Assembly (NCBI GenBank): GCA_910586805.1
Contig: CAJUJC010000069.1
Coordinates: forward strand, 5,573-12,064
Source: an uncultured Erysipelotrichales bacterium
GTDB lineage: Bacteria; Bacillota_I; Bacilli_A; Erysipelotrichales; Coprobacillaceae
Reading direction: 5' to 3'
Length of the DNA stretch: 6,492 nt
Both the position numbers and the translations under genes were made by a program. The notes beneath the pieces are model-generated. The model had not been told where the DNA came from and ran no database searches. It saw nothing but the letters and a program-made list of their open reading frames with translations. Shown in pieces: positions 5,780 to 6,492 of this stretch. The first letter of the stretch is position 1. The number at the start of each line of letters is the position of its first letter.

Positions 5780-6492
5780 TTATCCTTTCATTTGAGCAGC
5801 AACTTCTTCAGCGAAGTTTTCTTCTCTTTTAGCCATACCTTCACCAACTAAGAAACGAACCATAGCTTCAACTTTTCCATTACCAATATATTTAGCAACA
5901 GTTTGATCAGGATCTTTAATAAATTCTTGATCAACTAAGCACATTTCTTTTAAGTTTTTATTTAAACGACCTTGAACCATTTTTTCAACAATATTTTCTG
6001 GTTTTGGTTTAGCACTCTTTTCATTTTCTTCCATAGCTTGTGCTTTTAAAACAGCTAATTCTCTATCTAATACTTCAGTAGGAATAGCAGTTCTATCAAT
6101 ATATTGAGGTGCACTAGCAGCCACATGCATAGCAACATCTCTTGCTTTATCTTCATCAGCACCACTTAATTTAACTAATGCAGAAATTTTTCCACCCATA
6201 TGAGAATAAGCACCAAATGCTTCTTCATCAGCTTTTGTTAAGATTTCAAATCTTCTTAAGCTTAATTTTTCACCAATTTTACCACTCTTTTCAGCGATAA
6301 CTGTTTCTAATGTTTTACCATCTACATCTAATTGTAATGCTGCTTCTAAATCAGCTGGATTTCCTTTTGCAATAGTTTCAGCAACTAACTTAACCATTTC
6401 TTGGAATTCAGTATTTTTAGCAACAAAGTCAGTTTCAGAGTTAACTTCAACAATTGCAGCAGTATTACCTTCAACAACGAAAGCAGTTAAAC
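5780..6492 (-). CDS. tsf: Elongation factor Ts, C-terminal part (5' end outside window)
   Basis: EF-Ts is the guanine nucleotide exchange factor that removes GDP from EF-Tu during translation. The frame is open from the right edge to TAA at 5780-5782 and gives 236 residues. About 55-60 N-terminal residues (the UBA-like domain) are missing; the ATG at 6395-6397 is an internal methionine, because the frame continues upstream with strongly conserved EF-Ts sequence. That part, reading VEGNTAAIVEVNSETDFVAKN, includes the TDFV motif that contacts EF-Tu (fragment residues 20-23). Further hallmarks are MHVAASAPQYID about fragment residues 120-131, the charged linker EENEKSAKPKPE, and LKEMCLVDQEFIKDPDQTVA near 180-199. 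In most bacteria rpsB lies upstream and shares the transcript; here that region is not visible. A hairpin separates the stop codon from pyrH. Confidence 0.97.
   Translation of the reverse strand, partial: LTAFVVEGNTAAIVEVNSETDFVAKNTEFQEMVKLVAETIAKGNPADLEAALQLDVDGKTLETVIAEKSGKIGEKLSLRRFEILTKADEEAFGAYSHMGGKISALVKLSGADEDKARDVAMHVAASAPQYIDRTAIPTEVLDRELAVLKAQAMEENEKSAKPKPENIVEKMVQGRLNKNLKEMCLVDQEFIKDPDQTVAKYIGNGKVEAMVRFLVGEGMAKREENFAEEVAAQMKG

Noticed and set aside
6395..6397. ATG at 6397 as the start of tsf
   Set aside because: The frame stays open to the window edge and encodes the conserved TDFV region upstream of this methionine, so the gene is cut by the window rather than starting here.
1..6492. 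A novel system: mobile element, CRISPR array, defence genes, riboswitch or structural RNA gene
   Set aside because: All eight genes are recognised housekeeping genes in conserved order, gaps are under 90 bases, and no direct repeats, transposase, tRNA or aptamer-like region was seen.

Overview
The window is an ordinary, gene-dense housekeeping segment from an AT-rich Gram-positive bacterium, with every gene on the minus strand. In transcription order (right to left) it holds tsf (5' end outside the window), pyrH, frr, uppS, cdsA, dxr, rseP and the start of polC (running off the left edge). This is the classic Bacillota tsf-pyrH-frr-uppS-cdsA-dxr-rseP-(proS)-polC cluster, but with no proS between rseP and polC. 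The AT-rich composition, PolC-type polymerase, strong AGGAGG-like ribosome binding sites and standard code (uppS ends in TGA, tryptophan is TGG) point to Bacillota. An erysipelotrichial (Coprobacillaceae-like) host is my guess from codon use and protein style, not a demonstrated placement.

Layout: 5780-6492 is the C-terminal bulk of EF-Ts. A hairpin separates it from pyrH (4997-5716), which is followed after 3 nt by frr (4448-4993). The 89-nt gap between frr and uppS holds an intrinsic terminator and an extended -10 promoter, so the cluster probably splits into two transcription units: (rpsB)-tsf-pyrH-frr, and uppS-cdsA-dxr-rseP-polC. The second unit is tightly packed: uppS/cdsA overlap by 4 nt, cdsA/dxr are 3 nt apart, and dxr/rseP abut directly (TAGATG). 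Another hairpin lies between rseP and polC.

Functionally, the right half serves translation (EF-Ts, ribosome recycling factor) and pyrimidine nucleotide supply (UMP kinase). The left half serves the membrane and cell envelope. Dxr commits carbon to the MEP pathway that makes IPP, UppS turns IPP into the C55 lipid carrier for the cell wall, CdsA makes CDP-diacylglycerol for phospholipids, and RseP is an intramembrane protease. polC then starts the replicative DNA polymerase.

I found no mobile element, CRISPR array, tRNA, rRNA, riboswitch or accessory system, and no stretch over 300 bases lacks a gene. The points worth a second look are modest: the terminator-promoter pair, the missing proS, a pair of look-alike hairpins after tsf and rseP, and an Asn-to-Ile change in the conserved NYGG motif of UppS.
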